Assembly: GCA_964521715.1 (NCBI GenBank)
Contig: CAZFSS010000007.1
Coordinates: forward strand, 109,643 to 173,642
Origin: DAOVRD01 sp964521715
Lineage (GTDB): Bacteria; Planctomycetota; Brocadiia; SM23-32
Length of the DNA: 64,000 nt
Direction of reading: 5' to 3'
Part shown: positions 8,857-16,368 of the stretch, piece by piece
Layout: each line of letters opens with the position of its first letter
Position numbering within the stretch: the stretch's first letter is position 1
Position numbers and translations under genes: made by a program
The notes under the pieces: model-generated
The model's database searches: none
Seen by the model: only the letters and a program-made list of their open reading frames with translations
What the model was told of the DNA's origin: nothing

Positions 8857-10200
8857 TCAGGCGTGCCCGGCGCTCGCCTCCCCGGCCAGCCTGCGGGCCA
8901 TGGCGCGGGCCTCGTCCGGCGTGGCCACCTCGCCGTCCAACTGGGCCTCGCGCACGCGGCCCAGCACCTCCCCGAAGATCGGCCCCGGCTCGTAACCCAT
9001 CTCGATCAGGTCATGGCCCGTGATCAGAGGCGGCGGGGCGATCTCCTCCGGCGCCATGCTGCGCCACTTCTCCATGACGTATTCGTACGCCTCCAGGTTG
9101 CCCCAACTGGCCAGCGCGTCGGCCCGATGGATCTCGGCCAGTTGCTCGAACCCCGGCTCCGCGAACAACCTCCTGAGCGTGCTCTCCCTCATGCCCCGGG
9201 CGTCCTTGAAGTAGAGATGGCGCTCGACCAGCCAGCACACGCGCTCCGTCTCCTCGTTCGACAGCCGCAGCCGCCGGCAGACTGCTTCCGACATGTTCCG
9301 CCCAATCTCGCAGTGCTCGGGGAAACATTTGGGGCCGGCCTGCCGGCTGGCCTCCGGCTTGCCGATGTCGTGGAGCAACGCCGCCAGGGCGAGCTGGAAG
9401 TCGGGATGCGGCCCGAGCTTCTCCACGGTCAGGACCGTGTGCACGAAGACGTCCCCTTCGGGATGGTAGTTCTCCGGCTGCTCGCAGCCCCTGGTGTCGG
9501 CCAGCTCCGGAAAGACGACGATCAGCATCCCAAGCTCGTCCATGAGCCGCAGCGCCCCAGCGGGATCCCTGTCCGTCAGGATCACCCTGAGCTCCTCCTG
9601 GAGCCTTTCGGGGCTGACGTGGACGCAGAGGGGCGCCAGGGACGCGGCGGCACGCCGCGTGCGCTCCTCCATGGCGAATCCGAGCCTGGCGGCGAACCGC
9701 ACCGCCCGCAGCAGCCGGAGGTGGTCCTCGCGGAACCGCTCCTCCGGGTCGCCGATGGCCCTGATCAGGCCCTGCTCCAGATCCGCGCGCCCGCCCACGA
9801 AGTCCAGCAGGCGCTCATCCAGCGGATCCCAGAACATGCCGTTGATGGTGAAGTCGCGGCGCCTGGCATCCTCCTCCGGCGCGCAGAACGAAACGCCGTC
9901 CGGGTGGCGCCCGTCCGAATAGCCCCATTCGCGCCGGAACGTGGCTACCTCGTACGTGCAGCCGTCCAGCACGACCTGGCAGACGCCGAACTGCGCCCCC
10001 ACCTGCCTGGTCTTCGTGAAGAGCGCCTGGACTTCCTGCGGCCGGGCGCTCGTGGCGACGTCGTAGTCCTTGGGCTCCTCGCCCCGCAAGAGGTCGCGCA
10101 CGCACCCGCCCGCCAGCAGCGCCTGGTGGCCGGCGCCGACGAGGCGGCGCACGATGCTTTCCGCTGCGAGATACCTGCTGTCGGCCGGTTTCTGCATCAT
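8857..10200 (-). CDS. CCA-adding enzyme / poly(A) polymerase family tRNA nucleotidyltransferase
   Basis: A 447-residue class II nucleotidyltransferase that builds or repairs the tRNA 3' CCA end. The head domain carries GGCVRDLLRGEEPKDYDV (the GG and DxD catalytic motifs), then RRDFTINGMFWDP and FREDHLRLLRAVRFAARLGF (family motifs for nucleotide selection). A C-terminal HD-type domain is seen in LAALLHDIGKPEA with a later H in ERHLYFKDA; HD-containing members also have phosphatase or phosphodiesterase activity. The ATG at 10200 (MMQK) gives the expected short leader. A TATAAT box lies 39 bp upstream on this strand. It converges on lgt with a 10-bp gap. Poly(A) polymerase activity is an alternative that sequence alone cannot exclude. 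Confidence 0.92.
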   Translation of the reverse strand: MMQKPADSRYLAAESIVRRLVGAGHQALLAGGCVRDLLRGEEPKDYDVATSARPQEVQALFTKTRQVGAQFGVCQVVLDGCTYEVATFRREWGYSDGRHPDGVSFCAPEEDARRRDFTINGMFWDPLDERLLDFVGGRADLEQGLIRAIGDPEERFREDHLRLLRAVRFAARLGFAMEERTRRAAASLAPLCVHVSPERLQEELRVILTDRDPAGALRLMDELGMLIVVFPELADTRGCEQPENYHPEGDVFVHTVLTVEKLGPHPDFQLALAALLHDIGKPEASRQAGPKCFPEHCEIGRNMSEAVCRRLRLSNEETERVCWLVERHLYFKDARGMRESTLRRLFAEPGFEQLAEIHRADALASWGNLEAYEYVMEKWRSMAPEEIAPPPLITGHDLIEMGYEPGPIFGEVLGRVREAQLDGEVATPDEARAMARRLAGEASAGHA

Positions 10201-10292
10201 CGGGGTCGGAAGAGTGAAATCACCGGATGGTACAGGCGATTATAGGGCGCGCGGCGGGCGGCTTTCCAGCTTTGACGAACCGTGCGGGAAGG

Positions 10293-10322
10293 TTTGCCCC
10301 CGGCGGCGCCGGGCCGTATAAT
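10293..10322 (+). promoter_or_regulatory. Sigma70-type promoter for the M24 peptidase gene
   Basis: TTTGCC and TATAAT with an 18-bp spacer, 30 bp ahead of the start codon. The -10 is exact and the -35 is weak. Confidence 0.5.
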
Positions 10323-10351
10323 CCGGCCTTGCACGAGGGGAGGGAGCCACG

Positions 10352-11443
10352 GTGGACTACACAGATCGGATCGCCGCCTTCCGCAGCCGGCTCGAGCCGC
10401 TGGGGCTGGACGCCTACTGGCTGGTCAGCGCGGCCAACGTGCGCTACCTGTCGGGCTTCACGGGCGAGGACAGCACGCTCCTCGTCAGCTCCGACCGCTC
10501 CGTGCTCATCACGGACTCGCGCTACGTGGAACAGGCCGAGCGCGAGTGCCGGGCGGACGAGGTGGTCAGCCGCCACACGCCTATGGCGCAGGCGGTCGGC
10601 ACGCTGTGCCGGGGCCTGGGTGTCAGGAGGCTCGGTGTGACGGCCGCGAACCTGAGCCACGCCCAGCATGAGGCGCTCGTCGCGGCGGCTGCCACTACGC
10701 AGGTCAGGAGCCAGCCGTCCGGGATCGCCGAGCAGATGCGGCGCCGCAAGTCGCCGGCCGAGGTGGAGGCGATCCGAGCCGCCGTGCGCGTGGCGGAGAC
10801 GGCCTTCGGGCAACTGCTGCGCCGCTTGCAGGCGCGCCGGACCGAGCGGTGGCTGGCGGCCCGGCTCGAATATGAAATGCGGACGCTGGGCGCCGACGGC
10901 GCCGCCTTCGAGACCATCTGCGCCGTGGACGCCAACGCCAGCGTGCCCCACGCCAGGTCGGGGGACGCCGTAGTGGCCCGCGGAAGCTGCGTCCTGTTCG
11001 ACTGGGGAGCCCGCCTGGGGGGCTACTGCTGCGACTTGACACGCATGGTGAGCCTAAGTACAATCCCCCCCAGGTTGAGGGCGTTTGTGGACGTTGTTCT
11101 GGAGGCTCAGGCAGCCGTTTTTCAGAAACTGAGACCCGGAATTCGCTGTGCAGAGGTCGACGCTGCGGGTCGTGCCGTCATCGCAAAAGCCGGCTTCGGC
11201 CGGCATTTTGGGCACGGTATCGGTCACGGAGTCGGCCTCGCAGTACATGAGGGGCCGAGGCTTGGCCCTCGTGACGAGACCGTTCTGCTGCCGGGCATGG
11301 TTGTGACGGTCGAGCCCGGCGTCTACCTGCGGGGGGAGTTGGGGGCGAGATTGGAGCAGATGGCCCTCATCACCTCGGACGGCCACGAACTGCTCACGAC
11401 GCTGCCGCAAAGGCCGGAGGATCTGCCGGTCGGCGGAGGCTGA
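10352..11443 (+). CDS. M24 family Xaa-Pro aminopeptidase
   Basis: A 363-residue metallopeptidase of the M24 creatinase/prolidase type, which removes N-terminal residues next to proline. The N-terminal creatinase-like domain (about 1-130) includes NVRYLSGFTGEDSTLLV. The catalytic pita-bread domain has all five metal ligands: two Asp in FDWGARLGGYCCDLTR, the His in GHGIGHGVGLAVHEGPRLG, and Glu residues in VTVEPGVYL and ARLEQMALI. The start (GTG at 10352) has GGGAGGGAGCC upstream. It is followed within 55 bp by accB, recalling the widespread pepP-efp-accB-accC arrangement, here without efp. Confidence 0.93.
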   Translation: MDYTDRIAAFRSRLEPLGLDAYWLVSAANVRYLSGFTGEDSTLLVSSDRSVLITDSRYVEQAERECRADEVVSRHTPMAQAVGTLCRGLGVRRLGVTAANLSHAQHEALVAAAATTQVRSQPSGIAEQMRRRKSPAEVEAIRAAVRVAETAFGQLLRRLQARRTERWLAARLEYEMRTLGADGAAFETICAVDANASVPHARSGDAVVARGSCVLFDWGARLGGYCCDLTRMVSLSTIPPRLRAFVDVVLEAQAAVFQKLRPGIRCAEVDAAGRAVIAKAGFGRHFGHGIGHGVGLAVHEGPRLGPRDETVLLPGMVVTVEPGVYLRGELGARLEQMALITSDGHELLTTLPQRPEDLPVGGG

Positions 11444-11495
11444 CCAGGGGCGTAGGCGCGCCCGCGGCCGGTGGCCCTTGGAAGGGACGCCACGC

Positions 11496-11987
11496 ATGGA
11501 CACGGTCGAGAAGGTCCGCCAGTTGATTGCCATAATGGCGGAGAACGACCTGGCCGAGCTTGAGGTGGAAGAGCCCGACCTGCGGGTCAAGATACGCAAG
11601 AACGTGGCCGTCCAGTACCTGCCTCCCGGGATGAACTACGCCCAGTTTGCGCCGGCGCCGATGGGGCACGGCTTCCCGCCCGCCCTCCAGGCGTCGGCCG
11701 AAGCGGGCCAGGGGACCGCACCGGCCACCAGGGAACAGAAGCTCATCGAGATCACCTCGCCCATGGTCGGCACGTTCTACAGGTCGCCGAGCCCGGGGGC
11801 CGACCCCTACGTGACCATCGGCTCGGAGGTCGAACCCGACACGGTCGTCTGCATCATCGAAGCCATGAAGGTGATGAACGAGATCAAGGCCGAGGTCACG
11901 GGCAGCATAGTCGAGATACTCGTCCAGGACGTAGAACCCATCGAATTCGGCCAAGTGCTCTTCCTGGTTGAGCCCGCGGAGGGATAA
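11496..11987 (+). CDS. accB: Acetyl-CoA carboxylase biotin carboxyl carrier protein
   Basis: A 163-residue BCCP, the mobile biotin arm of acetyl-CoA carboxylase in fatty acid synthesis. The biotinylation site is the Lys of EAMKVMNE, about residue 125 of the chosen start. The N-terminal ENDLAELEVEEPDL and the conserved SPMVGTFYRSPSPGA thumb region are typical. The ATG at 11496 with GGAAGGGA upstream is preferred over an in-frame start at 11478. Ala/Pro-rich residues 60-80 form the flexible linker. accC follows 60 bp downstream. Confidence 0.96.
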   Translation: MDTVEKVRQLIAIMAENDLAELEVEEPDLRVKIRKNVAVQYLPPGMNYAQFAPAPMGHGFPPALQASAEAGQGTAPATREQKLIEITSPMVGTFYRSPSPGADPYVTIGSEVEPDTVVCIIEAMKVMNEIKAEVTGSIVEILVQDVEPIEFGQVLFLVEPAEG

Positions 11988-12047
11988 CGCACGCGGCCGA
12001 CGTCCGATGGCCGGTCCGGCCCATAGACTCCCGCAAGCGCACGGATC

Positions 12048-13397
12048 ATGTTCACCAGAGTCCTCATCGCCAACCGCGGCGAGATCGCCCTGCGCATACT
12101 GCGCGCGTGCAAGGAGATGGGCATCGAGACCGTTGCGGTCTACTCGAAGGCCGACATGGGGGCCAAGTACCTCGAGATGGCCGACGAGGCCGTCTGCATC
12201 GGCCCCGCCCCGCCAGGCGAGAGCTACCTGAACATCCCGCGCATCATCAGCGCGGCCGAGATCACCAACGTCGACGCCATCCATCCGGGCTACGGCTTCC
12301 TGGCCGAGGAGGAGACGTTCGCCGAGATCTGCGAGGAATCCAACATCATCTTCATCGGCCCCCGCTCCGACGTTATGCGCAAGCTGGGCAACAAGACCGA
12401 AGCCCGCCGGATCGCCAAGGAGAATAAGATAGCCATCATCCCGGGCAGCCAGGACGTCGTCGAGGACGAAGAGCAGGCCCTGGAGCTCGCCCACCAGGTC
12501 GGCTACCCCGTCATGGTGAAGGCGGCCGCGGGCGGCGGCGGACGAGGCATGAGGAGCGCCCATAACGACATCAGCCTCAAGAACATGCTGGCCCTTGCCC
12601 GCAGCGAGGCCGGGGCGGCGTTCAAGAACTCCACGGTCTACATCGAGAAGGTCCTGGAGCGGGCCCGTCACGTCGAGGTGCAGATACTGGCCGATCACCA
12701 CGGCAACATCATCCACCTGGGCGAACGCGACTGTTCGATCCAGCGCCGCTTCCAGAAGCTCATCGAGGAAACGCCCAGCCCGGGCATCACGGACGACCTG
12801 AGGGAGAAGCTCACGCGCGCTGCCATAAGGCTCTCACGGGCGGTGGGTTACACGAACGCGGGCACGGTCGAATTCCTCGTGGACCAGAAGAGCAACTTCT
12901 ATTTCATCGAGATGAACACGCGCCTGCAGGTCGAGCATCCCATCACGGAGCAGGTCACCGGGATCGACCTGGTCAAGGAGCAGCTTCGGGTGGCGGCGGG
13001 CGAGCAGTTGTCCCTGCAGCAGAAGCGGGTGGAGTTCCGCGGCGTGGCCATCGAGTGCCGCGTCAATGCGGAGAACCCGGTGGACGAGTTCCGCACCTCC
13101 GCGGGGACCATCTCGGAATTCGTGCCCCCCGGCGGACCCGGCGTGCGCGTCGACACGCACTGCTACAGCGGCTACGAGGTCAAGCCCTTTTATGACTCGA
13201 TGATCGCCAAGCTGATCGTGCACCAGCCCACGCGGCGGGAGGCGCTGGCGTGTATGCGTCGCGCCCTGGGGGAGTTCGTCATCGAGGGGATACACACGAC
13301 CGTTCCCTTCTACCGCGACATGATCCAGCACGCCAGCTACGTCAACGGGAGCTTCCACCTGCACTTTGTCGAGGAGTTCCTGGAGTCGATGACCTGA
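12048..13397 (+). CDS. accC: Acetyl-CoA carboxylase biotin carboxylase subunit
   Basis: A 449-residue biotin carboxylase, the usual length. It carboxylates biotin on AccB using ATP and bicarbonate. The N-terminus VLIANRGEIALRILRACKEMG is a family hallmark. The ATP-grasp glycine-rich loop AAAGGGGRGMR, the ERDCSIQRRFQKLIEE segment, the metal and catalytic FIEMNTRLQVEHPITE and the C-terminal YDSMIAKLI are all intact. It forms an accB-accC operon, probably with the upstream M24 peptidase gene. The carboxyltransferase subunits are not in the window. Confidence 0.98.
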   Translation: MFTRVLIANRGEIALRILRACKEMGIETVAVYSKADMGAKYLEMADEAVCIGPAPPGESYLNIPRIISAAEITNVDAIHPGYGFLAEEETFAEICEESNIIFIGPRSDVMRKLGNKTEARRIAKENKIAIIPGSQDVVEDEEQALELAHQVGYPVMVKAAAGGGGRGMRSAHNDISLKNMLALARSEAGAAFKNSTVYIEKVLERARHVEVQILADHHGNIIHLGERDCSIQRRFQKLIEETPSPGITDDLREKLTRAAIRLSRAVGYTNAGTVEFLVDQKSNFYFIEMNTRLQVEHPITEQVTGIDLVKEQLRVAAGEQLSLQQKRVEFRGVAIECRVNAENPVDEFRTSAGTISEFVPPGGPGVRVDTHCYSGYEVKPFYDSMIAKLIVHQPTRREALACMRRALGEFVIEGIHTTVPFYRDMIQHASYVNGSFHLHFVEEFLESMT

Positions 13398-13417
13398 CGG
13401 GCGAGCCGTTCGCGCCT

Positions 13418-13987
13418 TCAGCCCCCGATCAGTTCCAGCGCCGCCCGGCGCGCGTCTTCGAGGCACTCGGGGTGGTTCTCGACCAGGTCGTTACTGGCAT
13501 CCACGCCGGGGTAGAAGCGGCTGACCGGGCAGCCCATGTTCAGCGCGGCCATCCACGCTTTCACGATGGTGAGCGCCCCCCTGTGGTAACGCTGCCTGTC
13601 CATCGCCCCCACGCACAGGAACATGCCGGTGCGGCGCGGCTGCGGCGGCTTCCCAAGCCGATACGTCCGCACCCAGAAGCATTGGAACCTGTCTATCAGC
13701 ACCTTGAAGTGACCCGGCAGCGAGGTGAAGTAGAGCGGCGAGGCCACCACCACGTGGTCCGCCTCGCTGAAGCGGACGTAGAGGTCCTGCATCGCGTCGC
13801 GCTGCACGCACACGCCCGTCTCCCAGCACGCGTTGCAGCTTCGGCAGGGCGAGATGGACAGCTCGCACGGGACCACGGTCTGAACGGCGGCGCCCCGCTC
13901 GCGCAGCAGCTCGATGGTCGCTTCCAGGACGGCATCGCTGTTGCCCCCGCGCCGTGCGCTCGCCGCCACGGCCAGCACGTCTGTCAT
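13418..13987 (-). CDS. Flavodoxin-fold NAD(P)H-dependent reductase family protein
   Basis: A 189-residue protein of the NADPH-dependent FMN reductase/flavodoxin superfamily. AASARRGGNSDAVLEA is the phosphate-binding loop for FMN, and ASPLYFTSLPGHFKVLIDR is the flavin-ring segment. The cysteine cluster CRSCNACWETGVC, near residues 50-65, is typical of the iron-sulfur flavoprotein-like subgroup of these proteins. The ATG at 13987 overlaps the queC stop as ATGA, so the pair is translationally coupled. The longer frame from 14083 lies inside queC and is not used. A link to queuosine synthesis is only suggested by the overlap. The electron acceptor is unknown. Confidence 0.82.
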   Translation of the reverse strand: MTDVLAVAASARRGGNSDAVLEATIELLRERGAAVQTVVPCELSISPCRSCNACWETGVCVQRDAMQDLYVRFSEADHVVVASPLYFTSLPGHFKVLIDRFQCFWVRTYRLGKPPQPRRTGMFLCVGAMDRQRYHRGALTIVKAWMAALNMGCPVSRFYPGVDASNDLVENHPECLEDARRAALELIGG

Positions 13988-14730
13988 CGGTGCCCTCCCT
14001 GCTCGGCCGTCCCCTGATAGGCGGTCGGGTCCGGCACGCCGGCTTCCGCGAACGCCTTGCGGCGCAGGCGGCAACTGTCGCACAGCCCGCAGGCCCGGCC
14101 CTCCCCGTCGGGATCGTAGCAGCTCACGGTCAGCGAGTAGTCGACGCCCAGCGCCACGCCGGCGCGGACAATCTCCGCCTTGCTCATGGTGATCAGCGGC
14201 GCGACGATCTTCGGTTTGTGTCCTTCGACGGCCCGGCGGGTGGCCAGTCCGGCCAGGCGGCGGAACGCCTCAACGTACTCCGGCCGGCAGTCCGGGTAGC
14301 CGCTGTAGTCCACCGCATTCACGCCGACGTAGATGGCATCCGAGCCCGTCACCTCGGCAAACGCCAGCGCGAAGGCAAGGAACACGGTGTTCCGCGCCGG
14401 GACGTAGGTGTCTGGGATCCCCTGTGACGGCGCTTCCTCGGGCGGGCGCTTCGGCACGGCCATCGAGCTGTCCGTCAGAGCCGACCCGCCCAGCTCGCCG
14501 AGGGGCAGGTCGAGTATCCTGTGCTCGACGGCGCCCAGCGCCTGCGCCAGGCGCCGCGCGGCCTGCAGCTCGACGGCGTGACGCTGGCCGTAGCGGAAGC
14601 TGAGGGCATGGCAGGCATAGCCGTCGCGCACGGCCATCGCCAGCGTGGTCGCAGAATCCACCCCGCCGCTGAGCAGCACAACCGCGTGCGGTCCGTCAGT
14701 CCCTCTCTCCGCCACGTCCGTCCTCCGCAC
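13984..14730 (-). CDS. queC: 7-cyano-7-deazaguanine synthase
   Basis: A 248-residue QueC, which converts 7-carboxy-7-deazaguanine to preQ0 with ATP and ammonia in queuosine biosynthesis. LLSGGVDSATTLAMA is the PP-loop ATP site, FRYGQRHAVEL and PARNTVFLAFALAFAE are family signatures, and the four zinc cysteines appear as C-x9-CGLCDSC near the C-terminus. The queuosine-pathway gene tgt is in the same window at 24.6 kb but not adjacent; queD and queE are not visible. It overlaps the flavodoxin-fold gene downstream by 4 bp. Confidence 0.96.
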   Translation of the reverse strand: MRRTDVAERGTDGPHAVVLLSGGVDSATTLAMAVRDGYACHALSFRYGQRHAVELQAARRLAQALGAVEHRILDLPLGELGGSALTDSSMAVPKRPPEEAPSQGIPDTYVPARNTVFLAFALAFAEVTGSDAIYVGVNAVDYSGYPDCRPEYVEAFRRLAGLATRRAVEGHKPKIVAPLITMSKAEIVRAGVALGVDYSLTVSCYDPDGEGRACGLCDSCRLRRKAFAEAGVPDPTAYQGTAEQGGHR

Positions 14731-14817
14731 CAGAAGCCATCAGGATAGCGCTCCGCGTCGCCCCGATGCAACGTCGGCGCGGCCCGGCCCTGCTGCTCAG
14801 CGCCCCGGCCGCGCGCG

Positions 14818-15399
14818 ATGCGGGGCCCGCCGGGCACCCGCTTCCGCGTCGGACTGACGGCCCTGAGCGTGGCGGAGTACTTCCGCGACCAGACCGGCGG
14901 TGACGTGCTCCACTTCGTGGACAACATATTGCGCTTCGTGCAGGCCGGCAGCGAGGTGAGCGCCCTGCTGGGCCGGCTGCCGTCGGCCGTCGGCTACCAG
15001 CCCACCCTCGGCTCGGAGATGGGCGAACTCCAGGAGCGGATCACCTCGACCAAGCGCGGCTCGATCACCAGCGTGCAGGCCATCTACGTGCGTGCGGACG
15101 ACTTCACCGACCCCGCCCCGGCCGCCACTTACGCTCACCTGCACGCGACCATCTTCCTGACGCGCGAGCTGGCCTCGCTGGGCCTCTACCCCGCCGTGGA
15201 TCTCCTGCTCTCGACGTCGCGCGTCCTGGAGCCCGGCATCGTCGGCCAGCGCCACTACGAGATCGCCCAGAAAACCAAGCGCATCCTCCAGCGGTTCAGG
15301 GACCTGCAGGACATCATCGCCATCCTCGGCATGGGCGAGTTGAGCGAGGAGGACAAGATAACGGTGCGCCGTCAACCGGCTCCACGTGGCCGCCATTGA
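14818..15399 (+). pseudogene. Orphan ATP synthase beta-subunit fragment (atpD-like), truncated both ends
   Basis: An open frame of 193 codons whose product aligns from about residue 215 of F1 beta onward: PPGTRFRVGLTALSVAEYF, DNILRFVQAGSEVSALLGR, PSAVGYQPTLGSEMGELQER, ITSTKRGSITSVQAIYV and DLQDIIAILGMGELSEEDK. The P-loop half is absent; upstream codons in all frames show no beta-subunit sequence. Just after EEDKITV the homology stops and the frame ends in an unrelated tail. Two usually fixed acidic residues are changed: AHLDAT reads AHLHAT, and DPLDSTSR reads DLLLSTSR. No other atp genes are nearby. It cannot be a working beta subunit and is most likely a decaying insertion, though the lack of stops leaves open a re-used domain. 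Confidence 0.75.
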
Positions 15400-15463
15400 G
15401 TGGCGCGGCCCGTCGCCGGGCCTCCTCCCACCCTCTTGCCCGGCCTCTGCATGGGCGTGCGTC

Positions 15464-15492
15464 TTGCCACGGGCCGGCCCGAGTGCTATAAT
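15464..15492 (+). promoter_or_regulatory. Sigma70-type promoter
   Basis: TTGCCA and TATAAT with a 17-bp spacer, about 87 bp ahead of the small acidic protein gene at 15579. Confidence 0.6.
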
Positions 15493-15578
15493 CCACAGGT
15501 TTGGCCGGTTCGACGGAAACCTCGAGTTCGACCTCTGCACGCCAGGCCGTAAGACCTTTATTTCCAGGCGTTTGTGAC

Positions 15579-15878
15579 ATGTGCGCCGCGGACGACCAAG
15601 AGCGCGCCCAGCCAGCCGAATCCGAAGACACGGGCGGAGAAGAGGCCCGCGCGGGCTCGCTCGTTCCGCTCTATGCCAGCGCCATCGTGCCGGGCGTGCA
15701 GGCGTTCCGCAAGGGCGACATCATCCTCTACACGATCCGCGGAGAACCGGCCCAGGTCCTGGAGCTGGTCGGCCAGCTCGACAAGGAGGGCGTCGAGGAG
15801 GTCGTGGCCCTCATCAGCCATCCCGCCCAGGAGGAGCAGCCTCGTCCCGAGGAAGAGGAACCCGACGAGGAGGAGTGA
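15579..15878 (+). CDS. Small acidic protein of unknown function
   Basis: A 99-residue protein I do not recognise. The middle (about 30-75) looks folded: VPLYASAIVPGVQAFRKGDI followed by a hydrophobic/acidic alternation around VLELVGQLDKEGVEEVVALI. The N-terminal 25 and C-terminal 20 residues are strongly acidic and probably disordered (PEEEEPDEEE). The ATG at 15579 is favoured; the frame is open to 15501, but that start would lie almost on the TATAAT box at 15487-15492. It converges on ruvC 10 bp away. No signal peptide or membrane segment is seen. Confidence 0.55.
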   Translation: MCAADDQERAQPAESEDTGGEEARAGSLVPLYASAIVPGVQAFRKGDIILYTIRGEPAQVLELVGQLDKEGVEEVVALISHPAQEEQPRPEEEEPDEEE

Positions 15879-15888
15879 ACGCTCCCGG

Positions 15889-16368
15889 TCAAGGCCCCGA
15901 GGCCGGGAGCCGATGGAAATGGCAGATGGCGATGGCGAGCGCGTCTGCCGCGTCTTCCGGCTCCGGCAGGCGGTCGAGCCGCAACAGCACGCGCACCATC
16001 TGCTGCACTTGAGACTTGTCCGCCCGGCCCGATCCCACTACGGCCCTCTTGACCTCCGCCGGGGAGTACTCGACGACTTCCAGCCCGCGGCTGACGGCCG
16101 CCAGCAGCGCCACGCCCCGCCCCTCCCCCATCCTGAGGGCCGACCGCACATTCTTGCCGAAGAACGCCGTCTCGACGGCGGCGACGTCGGGGGCGAACTC
16201 GTCAATGACCCCCAACAACCCCTCGTGCATCGCGAGCAGGCGCTCGGCGACCGGACGTTCCCGGCTCCTCACCACGCCGTAATGCACCAGGCGCGCCTCG
16301 TTGCGTTCGTCCTCGATGATCCCGTAGCCGCAGACCTGCGTGCCGGGGTCAATCCCCAGGATTCGCAT
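15889..16368 (-). CDS. ruvC: Crossover junction endodeoxyribonuclease RuvC
   Basis: A 159-residue Holliday-junction resolvase, normal size. The catalytic Asp is in RILGIDPGTQVCGYG at the N-terminus, a Glu in VAAVETAFFGKNVRSALRMG, and the last two acidic residues in EPEDAADALAIAICH. The ATG at 16368 gives the canonical MRILGIDPG start. A longer frame from 16440 lies wholly inside dnaE and is not used. The start codon overlaps the end of dnaE by 20 bp in another frame, which suggests coupled translation. ruvA and ruvB are not in the window. Confidence 0.95.
   Translation of the reverse strand: MRILGIDPGTQVCGYGIIEDERNEARLVHYGVVRSRERPVAERLLAMHEGLLGVIDEFAPDVAAVETAFFGKNVRSALRMGEGRGVALLAAVSRGLEVVEYSPAEVKRAVVGSGRADKSQVQQMVRVLLRLDRLPEPEDAADALAIAICHFHRLPASGP

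Noticed and set aside
13984..14083. N-terminal extension of the flavodoxin-fold gene to 14083
   Set aside because: Lies within queC; the ATG at 13987 gives the conserved start and an ATGA overlap.
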